Shown here: piece by piece, positions 9,151-17,101 of the stretch
Layout of the letters: each line of letters opens with the position of its first letter
Numbering within the stretch: the stretch's first letter is position 1
Source of the DNA: Boseongicola aestuarii
Lineage (GTDB): Bacteria; Pseudomonadota; Alphaproteobacteria; Rhodobacterales; Rhodobacteraceae
Assembly (NCBI RefSeq): GCF_900184815.1
Contig: NZ_FXXQ01000006.1
Location: 62,001-126,000 of the forward strand
Length of the DNA: 64,000 nt
Direction of reading: 5' to 3'
Position numbers and translations under genes: made by a program
Notes under the pieces: generated by a model
What the model was told of the DNA's origin: nothing
Databases searched by the model: none
The model's input: only the letters and a program-made list of their open reading frames with translations

Positions 9151-10148
9151 GATTTCAAGGGGCGTAGCGTCCCCCGTTCGACGATCACGCAGGCAAAAAA
9201 GCGACCTTCGGGCGTGCGCTCGGGCTTGTCGAACATCGCGACGACCAGCTCGACAGAGCTGTCGATGATCTGATGGATCGGCTGGCGAATAGTGGTGAGG
9301 TTGATGTTCTCCCAACGGGCCATATCCATGTCATTCAGGCCGATGATGCCGATGTCTTCCGGCACTTTGAGGCCATTGTCGGCGACGGCGCTGAGCGCGC
9401 CGATGGACAGAACATCATCGCCACAGAAGTAGGCCTCGGCGTGGTCTTTTTTCAGCAGGTCGAGCATCTCGGCGCGACCGGCTTCGAAGGAATAAGCGGT
9501 GGCGAACGACTCGGTCAGCTTGATGCCGGGCGCTACGGTCAGAACCTCGTTGAAGCCCTTGCGGCGGTCGATCGTCGAGGTCGCCTCGCGGGGACCACCC
9601 AGGAAACCGATGCGTTTGTAACCCCGCGCCACCAGGGTGCGGGCGGCCATGCGACCGCATTCGACATTGTCGATTCCGACCACATTCACGCGCGGACTGG
9701 CAGCGATTCGACCAAAGGAATGCACGACAGGCACGCGGGCTTCCTGAAAGGCCAGCGCGAATTCGGGCGACAGCGTCGACGAGGCGACGATCACCCCGTC
9801 CACCGAATATTGGCGCAGAAGCTGCAGCGTTGCTTCGGGGTCGGTCTGGTCCGTCAGATTGACCAGAAGCGGCCGCAAACCGCGTTCCTGCAGAAGCCGG
9901 GTGAACAGATCGAAAACCTGCAAGAAGAACGGGTTATGAAAGTTGTTCGAGACAAGACCGATCAGCTTGGTACGCCCCGTCGTCAGTGACGAGGCCAGCG
10001 CATTCGGGCTGTAACCCAACTCGGCGGCGGCCCTTTCGACCTTTCGCCGTGTCTTGGCGGAAACCGAAGCGCCTTCGGTAAAAGTGCGCGACACCGCAGA
10101 GCGCGAGACCCCCGCTTTTTGCGCGACGTCTTTCAATGTGACCGGCAT
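9147..10148 (-). CDS. LacI-family transcriptional regulator of the inositol genes
   Basis: A 333-residue repressor. A LacI helix-turn-helix occupies residues 1-50 (VTLKDVAQKAGVSRSAVSRTF, hinge LGYSPNALASSL), followed by a periplasmic-binding-protein-like effector domain. ATG 10148 has AAGGG upstream. The longer frame begins with TTG and adds a Ser-rich leader before the conserved VTLKDVA. It is divergent from the ABC importer operon, and a palindrome at 10208-10221 lies between them. The same sequence lies in the iolD promoter region. It is therefore the probable local inositol repressor, unlike DeoR-type IolR of Bacillus or RpiR-type IolR of rhizobia. The inducer is unknown. Confidence 0.88.
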   Translation of the reverse strand: MPVTLKDVAQKAGVSRSAVSRTFTEGASVSAKTRRKVERAAAELGYSPNALASSLTTGRTKLIGLVSNNFHNPFFLQVFDLFTRLLQERGLRPLLVNLTDQTDPEATLQLLRQYSVDGVIVASSTLSPEFALAFQEARVPVVHSFGRIAASPRVNVVGIDNVECGRMAARTLVARGYKRIGFLGGPREATSTIDRRKGFNEVLTVAPGIKLTESFATAYSFEAGRAEMLDLLKKDHAEAYFCGDDVLSIGALSAVADNGLKVPEDIGIIGLNDMDMARWENINLTTIRQPIHQIIDSSVELVVAMFDKPERTPEGRFFACVIVERGTLRPLKS

Positions 10149-10207
10149 GGCACCCTTTGCATTCTGACTGCTCGATGGACTCAATATAAAAGCGCGGACG
10201 TTCTTTT

Positions 10208-10221
10208 TGCAACCGGTTGCA
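10208..10221. promoter_or_regulatory. LacI-type operator in the regulator/importer divergent region
   Basis: TGCAACCGGTTGCA is a perfect 14-bp palindrome between the LacI gene start (10148) and the binding-protein start (10307). It is identical to the core of 5955-5970. It is placed to control the importer operon and to autoregulate the repressor. Confidence 0.75.
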
Positions 10222-10306
10222 TTTTTTTCGCCCCTGTGTTTCTCTAGGCTTGCGAGGAGGTTTATTCACTTCGCCAAATAAATACTGAACGTTCTGGGAG
10301 GACATC

Positions 10307-11254
10307 ATGAAAAATCTTATAACATCGCTCGTGATAGGCGCGGCGGTTCTGACCGCGCCCGTCGCCGCGACGGCGGCAGGCCACAGCGAATTGAAGTATG
10401 TGCTGGTCAGCCACGCGCCAGACAGCGACAGCTGGTGGAACACCATCAAGAACGGCATCGCACTTGCCGGCGAACAGATGGGCGTAGAAGTTGAATATCG
10501 CAATCCGCCGACCGGCGACATTGCGGATATGGCGCGCATCATCGAACAGGCTGCAGCCTCGGCGCCCGATGGCATCATCACGACGCTTGCTGACTTTGAC
10601 GTGCTTGCCGGACCGATCCGTGCCGCAGTGGATCAAGGCATCGACGTCATCATCATGAACACCGGCACGCCCGAGCAGGCGCGCGAAGTTGGCGCGCTGA
10701 TGTATGTTGGTCAGCCCGAGTATGATGCAGGTCTTGCGGCCGGTATTCGCGCAAAAGGCGAAGGCGTGACCAATTTCCTTTGTGTGAACCACGCGATCCA
10801 GCAGCCCACAGTGGGTGAACGATGCCGTGGATATGCCGACGGGCTTGGCGTCGAGCTTGGCAATTCGATGATGGATTCCGGGACCGACCCGGCGGAAATC
10901 AAGAACAAGGTTCTGGCGTATCTGTCGGCCAACCCTGACGTGGACGGCATTCTGACGCTGGGTCCGGTTTCCGCAGATCCGACGATTGCGGCTTTGCAGG
11001 AAAACGGTATGGCCGGTGACATTCACTTCGGTACATTCGACCTTGGCGAAGAGATCGTTAACGGTATCAAGGACGGCACAATTGCTTGGGGTATCGACCA
11101 GCAGCCCTTCCTTCAGGCCTATATGCCTGTTGTGATTCTGACCAACTGGGACCGCTATGGTGTTCTTCCTGGCAACAACATCAACTCGGGTCCGGGCTTC
11201 GTCACTGCGAACGGCCTGACCAAAGTCGAAGAGTTCGCTGGCGAATACCGCTAA
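10307..11254 (+). CDS. ABC transporter substrate-binding protein (RbsB-like), probable inositol or inositol-conjugate binder
   Basis: A 315-residue periplasmic protein with a clear signal peptide: MKN, a hydrophobic core and an Ala-x-Ala end near residue 25. The mature part has the two-lobed family 4 sugar-binding fold (LVSHAPDSDSWWNTIKNG, DGIITTLAD, VIIMNTGTP). ATG 10307 follows GGGAGG. It leads the operon of permease, ATPase, IolB, PhyH dioxygenase and sulfatase-like enzyme. The hairpin right behind it would lower read-through, giving the usual excess of binding protein. The ligand is inferred from the cluster only. A phosphorylated, sulfated or methylated inositol is as likely as free inositol. 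Confidence 0.86.
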   Translation: MKNLITSLVIGAAVLTAPVAATAAGHSELKYVLVSHAPDSDSWWNTIKNGIALAGEQMGVEVEYRNPPTGDIADMARIIEQAAASAPDGIITTLADFDVLAGPIRAAVDQGIDVIIMNTGTPEQAREVGALMYVGQPEYDAGLAAGIRAKGEGVTNFLCVNHAIQQPTVGERCRGYADGLGVELGNSMMDSGTDPAEIKNKVLAYLSANPDVDGILTLGPVSADPTIAALQENGMAGDIHFGTFDLGEEIVNGIKDGTIAWGIDQQPFLQAYMPVVILTNWDRYGVLPGNNINSGPGFVTANGLTKVEEFAGEYR

Positions 11255-11271
11255 GGCGACCTGACTTGACC

Positions 11272-11302
11272 GGCGATCCCCTTGAAGGGGGGTCGCCTTT
11301 TT
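11272..11302 (+). terminator. hairpin with T-run between binding protein and permease genes
   Basis: GGCGATCCCC and GGGGGGTCGCC pair around TTGAA and are followed by TTTTTCTCC. This looks like a partial rho-independent terminator inside the operon, favouring expression of the binding protein over the membrane genes downstream. Confidence 0.7.
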
Positions 11303-11334
11303 CTCCTGCCTTTTGATTGAAAGGAGCGGTCGAG

Positions 11335-12462
11335 ATGACAGATGCATCCAAAACCGACGCCCCCGATACGGACGAGCGCGTCAAGGAGATGTCCTCTTTC
11401 AGACGTTCGCTGATCCGACCCGAGTTGGGCGGCATGGTTGGCACAATTGCAGTATTTGTTTTCTTCCTTCTGTTTGCTTTTGACAGCGGCATGTTCAACA
11501 GTCAGGGCGTGATGAACTGGTCGATCGTTTCGGCGCAGTTCATGATTATTGCCGTGGGCGCATGTCTGTTGATGATCGCGGGAGAGTTCGATCTGTCGGT
11601 CGGTTCGATGATCGGCTTTGCGGGCATGATGATCGCGGTGTTCGGGGTGGTGCTGGGCTGGCCGATGTGGATCACCATCATCATCACATTTGCGATCTGC
11701 ATCGCGATCGGTGCGGTGAATGGCTATATCGTCGTCAAAACAGGGCTGCCAAGCTTCATTGTGACACTGGCGTTTCTGTTCATCCTCCGCGGTTTCACGA
11801 TCTATATTCCTCAAACGCTTGAAAACAAGACCATTATCGGTGGCATCCGCGACGCGGCCGAAGGCGACTGGCTTGGCGCAATATTCGGCGGCAAGATCGG
11901 TGGCGGCCTTTTCGAAATGCTGGGCAATGCCGGGGTGATTGCAACCTTTGAGCGTGGTTCGCGGATGGGCGAGCCGGTTGTTGACGGCATTCCCATGATG
12001 ATCATCTGGGCTATCGCGCTGATCGTTTTCGGACACGTCCTTTTGACAAAGACACGGTTCGGCAACTGGATTTTTGCGGCCGGGGGCGACTCGGAGGCGG
12101 CCCGCAACTCGGGCGTTCCGGTGAACCGTGTGAAGATTCTGATGTTCATGTTCACCGCCTTTTGCGCCACGGTTTTCGCAACCTGCCAGGTTATGGAATT
12201 CGGCTCGGCTGGGGCCGACCGGGGGCTCTTGAAGGAATTCGAGGCGATCATTGCGGTGGTCATCGGAGGCGCATTGCTGACCGGTGGCTATGGTTCGGTT
12301 CTGGGGGCCGCGCTTGGCGCACTGATTTTCGGCGTCGTGCAGCAAGGTCTGTTCTTTGCGGGCGTCGAAAGCTCGCTGTTCCGGGTGTTCCTCGGACTTA
12401 TTCTGCTCGGCGCGGTTATCCTGAACACCTACATCCGACGCATGATTACGGGGGAGCGTTAA
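11335..12462 (+). CDS. ABC transporter permease (RbsC/FrcC-like)
   Basis: A 375-residue inner-membrane permease of the family 2 carbohydrate uptake group. About 30 residues of charged cytoplasmic N-terminus precede about ten hydrophobic segments. The EFDLSVGSMIGFAGM motif and a late GGALLTGGYGSVLGA loop are typical of the family. ATG 11335 is chosen because GAAAGGAG precedes it. The in-frame TTG at 11317 lies upstream of that site. The ATPase gene begins 2 bases after its stop. It would form a homodimeric channel with the binding protein at 10307 and the ATPase at 12464. Confidence 0.9.
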   Translation: MTDASKTDAPDTDERVKEMSSFRRSLIRPELGGMVGTIAVFVFFLLFAFDSGMFNSQGVMNWSIVSAQFMIIAVGACLLMIAGEFDLSVGSMIGFAGMMIAVFGVVLGWPMWITIIITFAICIAIGAVNGYIVVKTGLPSFIVTLAFLFILRGFTIYIPQTLENKTIIGGIRDAAEGDWLGAIFGGKIGGGLFEMLGNAGVIATFERGSRMGEPVVDGIPMMIIWAIALIVFGHVLLTKTRFGNWIFAAGGDSEAARNSGVPVNRVKILMFMFTAFCATVFATCQVMEFGSAGADRGLLKEFEAIIAVVIGGALLTGGYGSVLGAALGALIFGVVQQGLFFAGVESSLFRVFLGLILLGAVILNTYIRRMITGER

Positions 12463-12463
12463 G

Positions 12464-13255
12464 ATGGCCGATCAATCCAAAACTCCGATCATTCAGATGA
12501 AGAACATCGAAAAGCACTTTGGCGCGGTAATCGCGCTGGCGGGGGTGTCTCTGGATGTGTTTCCCGGCGAATGTCACTGTCTTCTGGGCGACAACGGCGC
12601 GGGGAAATCGACCTTTATCAAAACCATGTCGGGCGTGCACAAACCCACCAAGGGCGAGATCATCTTCGAGGGCAGGCCGATGGATTTCGAGACGCCGCGC
12701 GATGCGATGGATGCAGGCATCGCCACGGTGCACCAACACCTTGCGATGATCCCGCTGATGAGCGTTGCACGGAACTTTTTCATGGGCAACGAGCCGGTGA
12801 AAAAGATCGCGGGCATCAACTTTCTGGATCAAACGAAAGCGGATCAGGTGACGATGGACGAGATGCGCAAGATGGGCATCAACCTGCGCGGGCCGGATCA
12901 GGCGGTCGGCACCCTGTCGGGCGGCGAACGTCAGACCGTTGCGATCAGTCGCGCCGTCTATTTCGGTGCCAAGGTTCTCATTCTGGACGAGCCGACATCG
13001 GCTTTGGGCGTACGGCAAACGTCGAACGTGCTGGCGACGGTCGACAAGGTTCGAAAGCAGGGCGTGGCGGTGGTCTTTATCACCCACAACGTACGGCACG
13101 CGATGGCCGTGGGCGACCGCTTTACAGTATTGAACCGGGGCCAGACGCTGGGCACGGCCGTGCGCGGCGAGATCAGCCCGGACGAGTTGCAGGACATGAT
13201 GGCGGGCGGTCAGGAAATGGCCACGCTGGAAGGATCGCTTGGCGGCACCGTATGA
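12464..13255 (+). CDS. ABC transporter ATP-binding protein (FrcA-like, single domain)
   Basis: A 263-residue ATPase with Walker A GDNGAGKS (about residues 43-50), Q-loop HQHLAM, signature LSGGERQ, Walker B VLILDEPTSAL and switch histidine THN. It is the single-nucleotide-binding-domain form, half the length of RbsA, as in fructose-type FrcA transporters. It starts 2 bases after the permease stop. Its own stop overlaps the start of the second iolB by 4 bases, so transport and catabolism are translationally linked. Confidence 0.92.
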   Translation: MADQSKTPIIQMKNIEKHFGAVIALAGVSLDVFPGECHCLLGDNGAGKSTFIKTMSGVHKPTKGEIIFEGRPMDFETPRDAMDAGIATVHQHLAMIPLMSVARNFFMGNEPVKKIAGINFLDQTKADQVTMDEMRKMGINLRGPDQAVGTLSGGERQTVAISRAVYFGAKVLILDEPTSALGVRQTSNVLATVDKVRKQGVAVVFITHNVRHAMAVGDRFTVLNRGQTLGTAVRGEISPDELQDMMAGGQEMATLEGSLGGTV

Positions 13256-14061
13256 CATCATTGTTGCGAAAACCGTTGGGGACCACGGGCTTGGTCCACA
13301 ACATCACACCCGAAAGCGCGGGCTGGGGCTATGTCGGCTTCGCGCTTCACCACCTTTCTCCCGGGGATGTTGCTTCAGGGTCGACGCGGGACCTTGAAGC
13401 CATCCTTGTTGTGGTGGAAGGCAAACTGGACCTTTCGGTCGGGGATGCAGTCTTCGGTGAAATCGGGGACCGTATGTCAGTGTTTGAAAAGACCGCGCCG
13501 CATTGCGTCTATGCGCCCGGTGGCACCGACTGGACGGCGAAGGCGACCACCGCCTGTGTTCTGGCGGTTTGTACAGCACCTGCCCAAGGCGACTATCCGG
13601 TGCAACGCCTCGGCCCCGAAGGCATCGAGTTGACGCCGCGCGGCAAGGGCCAGAACCAGCGTTTCATCAACAACATCGCAATGGAGGGCAGGGACGTGGC
13701 AGGCAGTCTTTTGGTCACCGAGGTTTTCACGCCATCTGGCAACTGGTCGTCTTATCCAAGCCATCGTCATGATGAAGATGACTTTCCGCGCATGACCTAT
13801 CTTGAAGAAACCTATTACCACCGCCTGAACCCCGCGCAGGGTTTTGGCGTGCAGCGGGTTTATACCGAGGACGGTTCTCTCGATGAGACGATGGCCGTCA
13901 AGGATGGCGATGTCGTGCTTGTGCCGAAAGGTCATCACCCCTGTGCGGCGCCCTATGGCTATGAGTTGTACTATCTGAACGTGATGGCTGGCCCTTTGCG
14001 GAAATGGCGGTTTGAAAACGATCCTGCGCATGACTGGATCGCCCAGCGGGACGTGGATTGA
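13252..14061 (+). CDS. iolB: 5-deoxy-glucuronate isomerase (canonical IolB, second copy)
   Basis: A 269-residue bicupin. The C-terminal metal motif SHRHDEDDFP, then LEETYYHRL and GHHPC, is present, and the tail has NDPAHDWI typical of proteobacterial IolB. It starts at the ATG overlapping the ATPase stop. This copy looks more like standard IolB than the one at 2159-3001 in the iolDCB operon. Either both isomerise 5-deoxy-glucuronate, or one acts on a substituted sugar acid from the PhyH/sulfatase branch encoded just downstream. A much longer open frame beginning at 12571 in this register overlaps the ATPase gene and is not real. Confidence 0.87.
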   Translation: MTSLLRKPLGTTGLVHNITPESAGWGYVGFALHHLSPGDVASGSTRDLEAILVVVEGKLDLSVGDAVFGEIGDRMSVFEKTAPHCVYAPGGTDWTAKATTACVLAVCTAPAQGDYPVQRLGPEGIELTPRGKGQNQRFINNIAMEGRDVAGSLLVTEVFTPSGNWSSYPSHRHDEDDFPRMTYLEETYYHRLNPAQGFGVQRVYTEDGSLDETMAVKDGDVVLVPKGHHPCAAPYGYELYYLNVMAGPLRKWRFENDPAHDWIAQRDVD

Positions 14062-14063
14062 CG

Positions 14064-15233
14064 ATGTACGGATATTACTCAGCCGACGCCTGCAACCTGA
14101 GCGAGTTCAAGGCGATCACCGCGCGCAACGTTGATCCGACGGACATTCCGAACGCCATGGGCGCGCCGAAGAACGTGCCGGTCTATGACTGCGCGGTCTT
14201 GGGCGACATGCTGCGAGACAAGGATCAGCGCCGGTTTCTGATGGCCGAATGGGCCGAGATTCTGCATCGCGGGGCAGGGGTCTTCGTGCTGAAGGCTGCC
14301 TGCACCAACCTTGCCTCGATCGACGCGGCGACGGCGGTTTTCAACAAGATCATCGCGGCCGAGAAATCAAAATCCGGCGGCGGGGCGGACCACTTCGCCG
14401 CCACCGGTTCAAACGACCGCATCTGGAATGCGCTGCAAAAGCTCTGCGAGGCCGCGCCGGACGTTTTTGTCGACTATCACGCCAGTCCCGCCATTGATGC
14501 AGCCTGTGAGGCGTGGCTTGGACCAAATTACCAGATGACGGCACAGGTGAACCTGGTCCATCCGGGCGGGCAGCCGCAACAGGCGCATCGTGATTATCAT
14601 CTTGGATTTCAGACCGCCGACGTCAGCGCCACCTATCCGGCGCATGTGCATGATCTTTCGCCCTTGATGACACTTCAGGGCGGCATCGCGCATGTGGACA
14701 TTTCGGTCGAAAGCGGGCCGACGAAACTTCTGCCCTTCTCGCAGACCTATCGACCGGGATACGCCGCCTGGCGACGCGAGGACTTCCGCGCGCACTTCGA
14801 GGAGAACCACGTTCAATTGCCGCTCGACAAAGGCGACGCCATCTTCTTCAGCCCGGCGCTTTTTCACGCGGCAGGGGCCAACACGACCCGCGATGTCGAG
14901 CGTATGGTGAACTTGCTGCAAATCTCGTCACCGTTCGGTCGCGCGATGGAATCCATCGACCGCACGGCCATGTGCAAATCCTTGTTCCCGGTCCTGTCAC
15001 GCGGTTGGCAAACCGGAGAGATCACGGAAACAATGCTGGATATCGTTCTGTCCTCCGCAGCTGAAGGGTATTCCTTCCCGACCAACCTCGACAGCGACCC
15101 GCCGGTTGGAGGCCTGGCGCCTCGGTCGCAAAAAATGCTTGTGAAGCAAGCGATTATGTCCGGGGTATCGTTTGATATCCTCAGCGCCGACCTTGATGCA
15201 CAGGCCCGTGCCAAACTGGCGACGCCTCTCTGA
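14064..15233 (+). CDS. phytanoyl-CoA dioxygenase (PhyH) family Fe(II)/2-oxoglutarate oxygenase
   Basis: A 389-residue non-haem iron oxygenase. The iron-binding HxD motif is in QQAHRDYH (His175, Asp177), the distal ligand in ALFHAAGAN (His268), and an Arg for 2-oxoglutarate in RDVERM (around Arg280). It starts at ATG 14064, 2 bases after the iolB stop. PhyH proteins hydroxylate many small molecules, including 2-aminoethylphosphonate (PhnY). No PhyH enzyme belongs to the known inositol pathway, so its role here is open. Hydroxylation of an inositol derivative to release a substituent, before or after the hydrolase encoded next, is my inference. Confidence 0.85.
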   Translation: MYGYYSADACNLSEFKAITARNVDPTDIPNAMGAPKNVPVYDCAVLGDMLRDKDQRRFLMAEWAEILHRGAGVFVLKAACTNLASIDAATAVFNKIIAAEKSKSGGGADHFAATGSNDRIWNALQKLCEAAPDVFVDYHASPAIDAACEAWLGPNYQMTAQVNLVHPGGQPQQAHRDYHLGFQTADVSATYPAHVHDLSPLMTLQGGIAHVDISVESGPTKLLPFSQTYRPGYAAWRREDFRAHFEENHVQLPLDKGDAIFFSPALFHAAGANTTRDVERMVNLLQISSPFGRAMESIDRTAMCKSLFPVLSRGWQTGEITETMLDIVLSSAAEGYSFPTNLDSDPPVGGLAPRSQKMLVKQAIMSGVSFDILSADLDAQARAKLATPL

Positions 15234-15307
15234 AAGAGCGGCTTGTGCCCGAAGTCGCCGCGCCTATGGTGAAGGCCACCAAGGGTGAAGCGAGGAGCGA
15301 CAAGCGC

Positions 15308-16930
15308 ATGGGCAAGAACGTCCTCTGGATCATGGCCGATCAATTGCGATGGGATTATCTCGGCTGTTTCGGCGCGCGCCACATCGATACGCCGCACCTT
15401 GATCGCCTTGCCGCCAAAGGGGTGCGCTTCAACAAGACCTACGTTCAATCGCCGATTTGCGGTCCTTCCAGGATGAGTTTCTACACGGGCCGTTATGTGC
15501 GCAGTCATGGTTCGACATGGAACAACGTCGCGCTGAAAATCGGAGAGATGACCCTTGGCGACCATCTGCGCGAGATCGGGGTGAAGTGCAGTCTGGTCGG
15601 CAAGACCCATATGACGCCCGACAAGGAGGGCATGGCCCGTCTTGGGATCGAACCCGACAGCACCATCGGTGCGCTGGCCAGCGAGTGCGGTTTCGAGGTC
15701 ATCGTGCGCGATGACGGCACCAACCACACGGATTACCCTCATCGCCACGGCGAAGACTATGATGCCTATCTGCGCGCCCACGGCTTTGACGGCGACAACC
15801 CGTGGGAGGAATGGGCAAATTCGGCGGAAGGCGAGAATGGTGAGTTGCTGACGGGCTGGCTTTTGAAGAACTCGCATTTGCCTGCGCGCGTGCCTGCCGA
15901 GCATTCGGAAACGGCCTGGCTGACCACGCGCGGGATCGAATTCATCCAGGCCCAGGGCGACCAGCCGTGGCTGTGTCACCTGAGCTATATCAAGCCCCAT
16001 TGGCCTTATCTGGCCCCTGCGCCCTACAACGACATGTATGGTCCGGGTGACCTGCCGCCCGTCGTGCGCAGCAACGCCGAACGCGAGACGGATCATCCGT
16101 TGATGAAAGCATGGCTCGATACTCGTGTGTGTCAGTCGTTTTCCCGCGACGAGGTCCGCGACCGGGTCGCGCCGGCCTATATGGGGCTGATCAAGCAGCT
16201 TGATGACGAGATGGGGCGGCTCTTCGATTTTCTCGAAAGCACGGGCCGGATGGAGGACACGATGATCGTGTTCTGCTCGGATCACGGTGACAACATGGGC
16301 GATCACTGGCTGGGCGAAAAGGATCTCTTTTACGACTGTTCCGCCCGTATTCCGCTGATCGTCTACGACCCGCGCCCCGAGGCGGAAGCGACGCGCGGCA
16401 CTCTGACGGATGCTTTGGTCGAAGGCATCGACCTTGTGCCAACTTTCCTTCAGTACTTCGGCGGAGAGGCGAAACCGCACATCATCGAGGGGCGCTCGCT
16501 GCAACCGCTTCTTCACGGGAAACCCACGGACTGGCGCGCGTTTGCGGTCTCGGAATACGACTATTCCACCCGACAGGCGCGGCTTGATCTGGGTCTGGAT
16601 CAGGCTGATGCGCGGCTTACGATGATCTTCGATGGCCGCTGGAAAATGGTGCATGTCGAGGGGTTTGCTCCCTTGCTCTATGATCTTGAAACGGACCCCG
16701 ACGAATTGTCCGACCGCGCGCCCGATCCTGCCTGCGCCGCCCATCTGCAACGCCTGAATGCTGCTCATTTTCACTGGGCCCGCCAGCACCACGCCCGCAC
16801 GACCGTGACGGGTGCGCAAATGGACCTGCGAGCAAAAAGACAGGAACCGCACGGCATTTACATCGGTCTCTGGGACGAAGCCGACCTTGCGGCGACGAAC
16901 AAGATCCTGCCCGACAAGGCGTCAGGCTAG
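15308..16930 (+). CDS. sulfatase-family hydrolase, phosphonate monoester hydrolase-like
   Basis: A 540-residue alkaline-phosphatase-superfamily enzyme. It shows the N-terminal metal Asp (MADQLRWD), the CGPSR motif at residues 51-55 where Cys51 would become formylglycine, and FCSDHGDNMGDH near residue 345. The middle (YIKPHWPYLAPAPYNDMYGP) and the end resemble phosphonate monoester hydrolases/phosphodiesterases of Rhizobium and Burkholderia as I remember them. There is no signal peptide, so it probably acts in the cytoplasm. ATG 15308 matches the family N-terminus and has GAGGAG upstream. GTG 15245 would add 21 odd residues. Substrate candidates are a phosphodiester, phosphonate ester or sulfate ester of inositol. 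Confidence 0.85.
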   Translation: MGKNVLWIMADQLRWDYLGCFGARHIDTPHLDRLAAKGVRFNKTYVQSPICGPSRMSFYTGRYVRSHGSTWNNVALKIGEMTLGDHLREIGVKCSLVGKTHMTPDKEGMARLGIEPDSTIGALASECGFEVIVRDDGTNHTDYPHRHGEDYDAYLRAHGFDGDNPWEEWANSAEGENGELLTGWLLKNSHLPARVPAEHSETAWLTTRGIEFIQAQGDQPWLCHLSYIKPHWPYLAPAPYNDMYGPGDLPPVVRSNAERETDHPLMKAWLDTRVCQSFSRDEVRDRVAPAYMGLIKQLDDEMGRLFDFLESTGRMEDTMIVFCSDHGDNMGDHWLGEKDLFYDCSARIPLIVYDPRPEAEATRGTLTDALVEGIDLVPTFLQYFGGEAKPHIIEGRSLQPLLHGKPTDWRAFAVSEYDYSTRQARLDLGLDQADARLTMIFDGRWKMVHVEGFAPLLYDLETDPDELSDRAPDPACAAHLQRLNAAHFHWARQHHARTTVTGAQMDLRAKRQEPHGIYIGLWDEADLAATNKILPDKASG

Positions 16931-16933
16931 GGC

Positions 16934-16964
16934 GCACCGATCGCGGACCCTTGGGTGCTTTTTT
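16934..16964 (+). terminator. possible terminator of the inositol importer operon
   Basis: GCACC and GGTGC pair around a 15-base loop and are followed directly by TTTTTT, 4 bases after the sulfatase stop codon. The stem is short (5 bp), so this is a moderate call. Confidence 0.45.
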
Positions 16965-17101
16965 GTCGTGGACCGCTTTTGATGCGGTTTCCCTCCCTCG
17001 CACAATTCGGTTATTGATCGCCCGCAGAGGGGCAACGTCTCGATATGAGGGTGCATTCCGGCACAGGGCCAAGGGCAGAAGTTTGAAGAAACGGACGTAA
17101 A

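Noticed and set aside
12571-13251. Long plus-strand frame leading into the second iolB, suggesting a fusion protein
   Set aside because: It overlaps the ATPase gene in another frame, and iolB has a proper ATG overlapping the ATPase stop.
14864-16852. 662-residue open frame on the minus strand across the sulfatase gene
   Set aside because: It is antisense to a clear sulfatase-family gene with conserved motifs. GC-rich codon use leaves the opposite strand open, and it has no domain.
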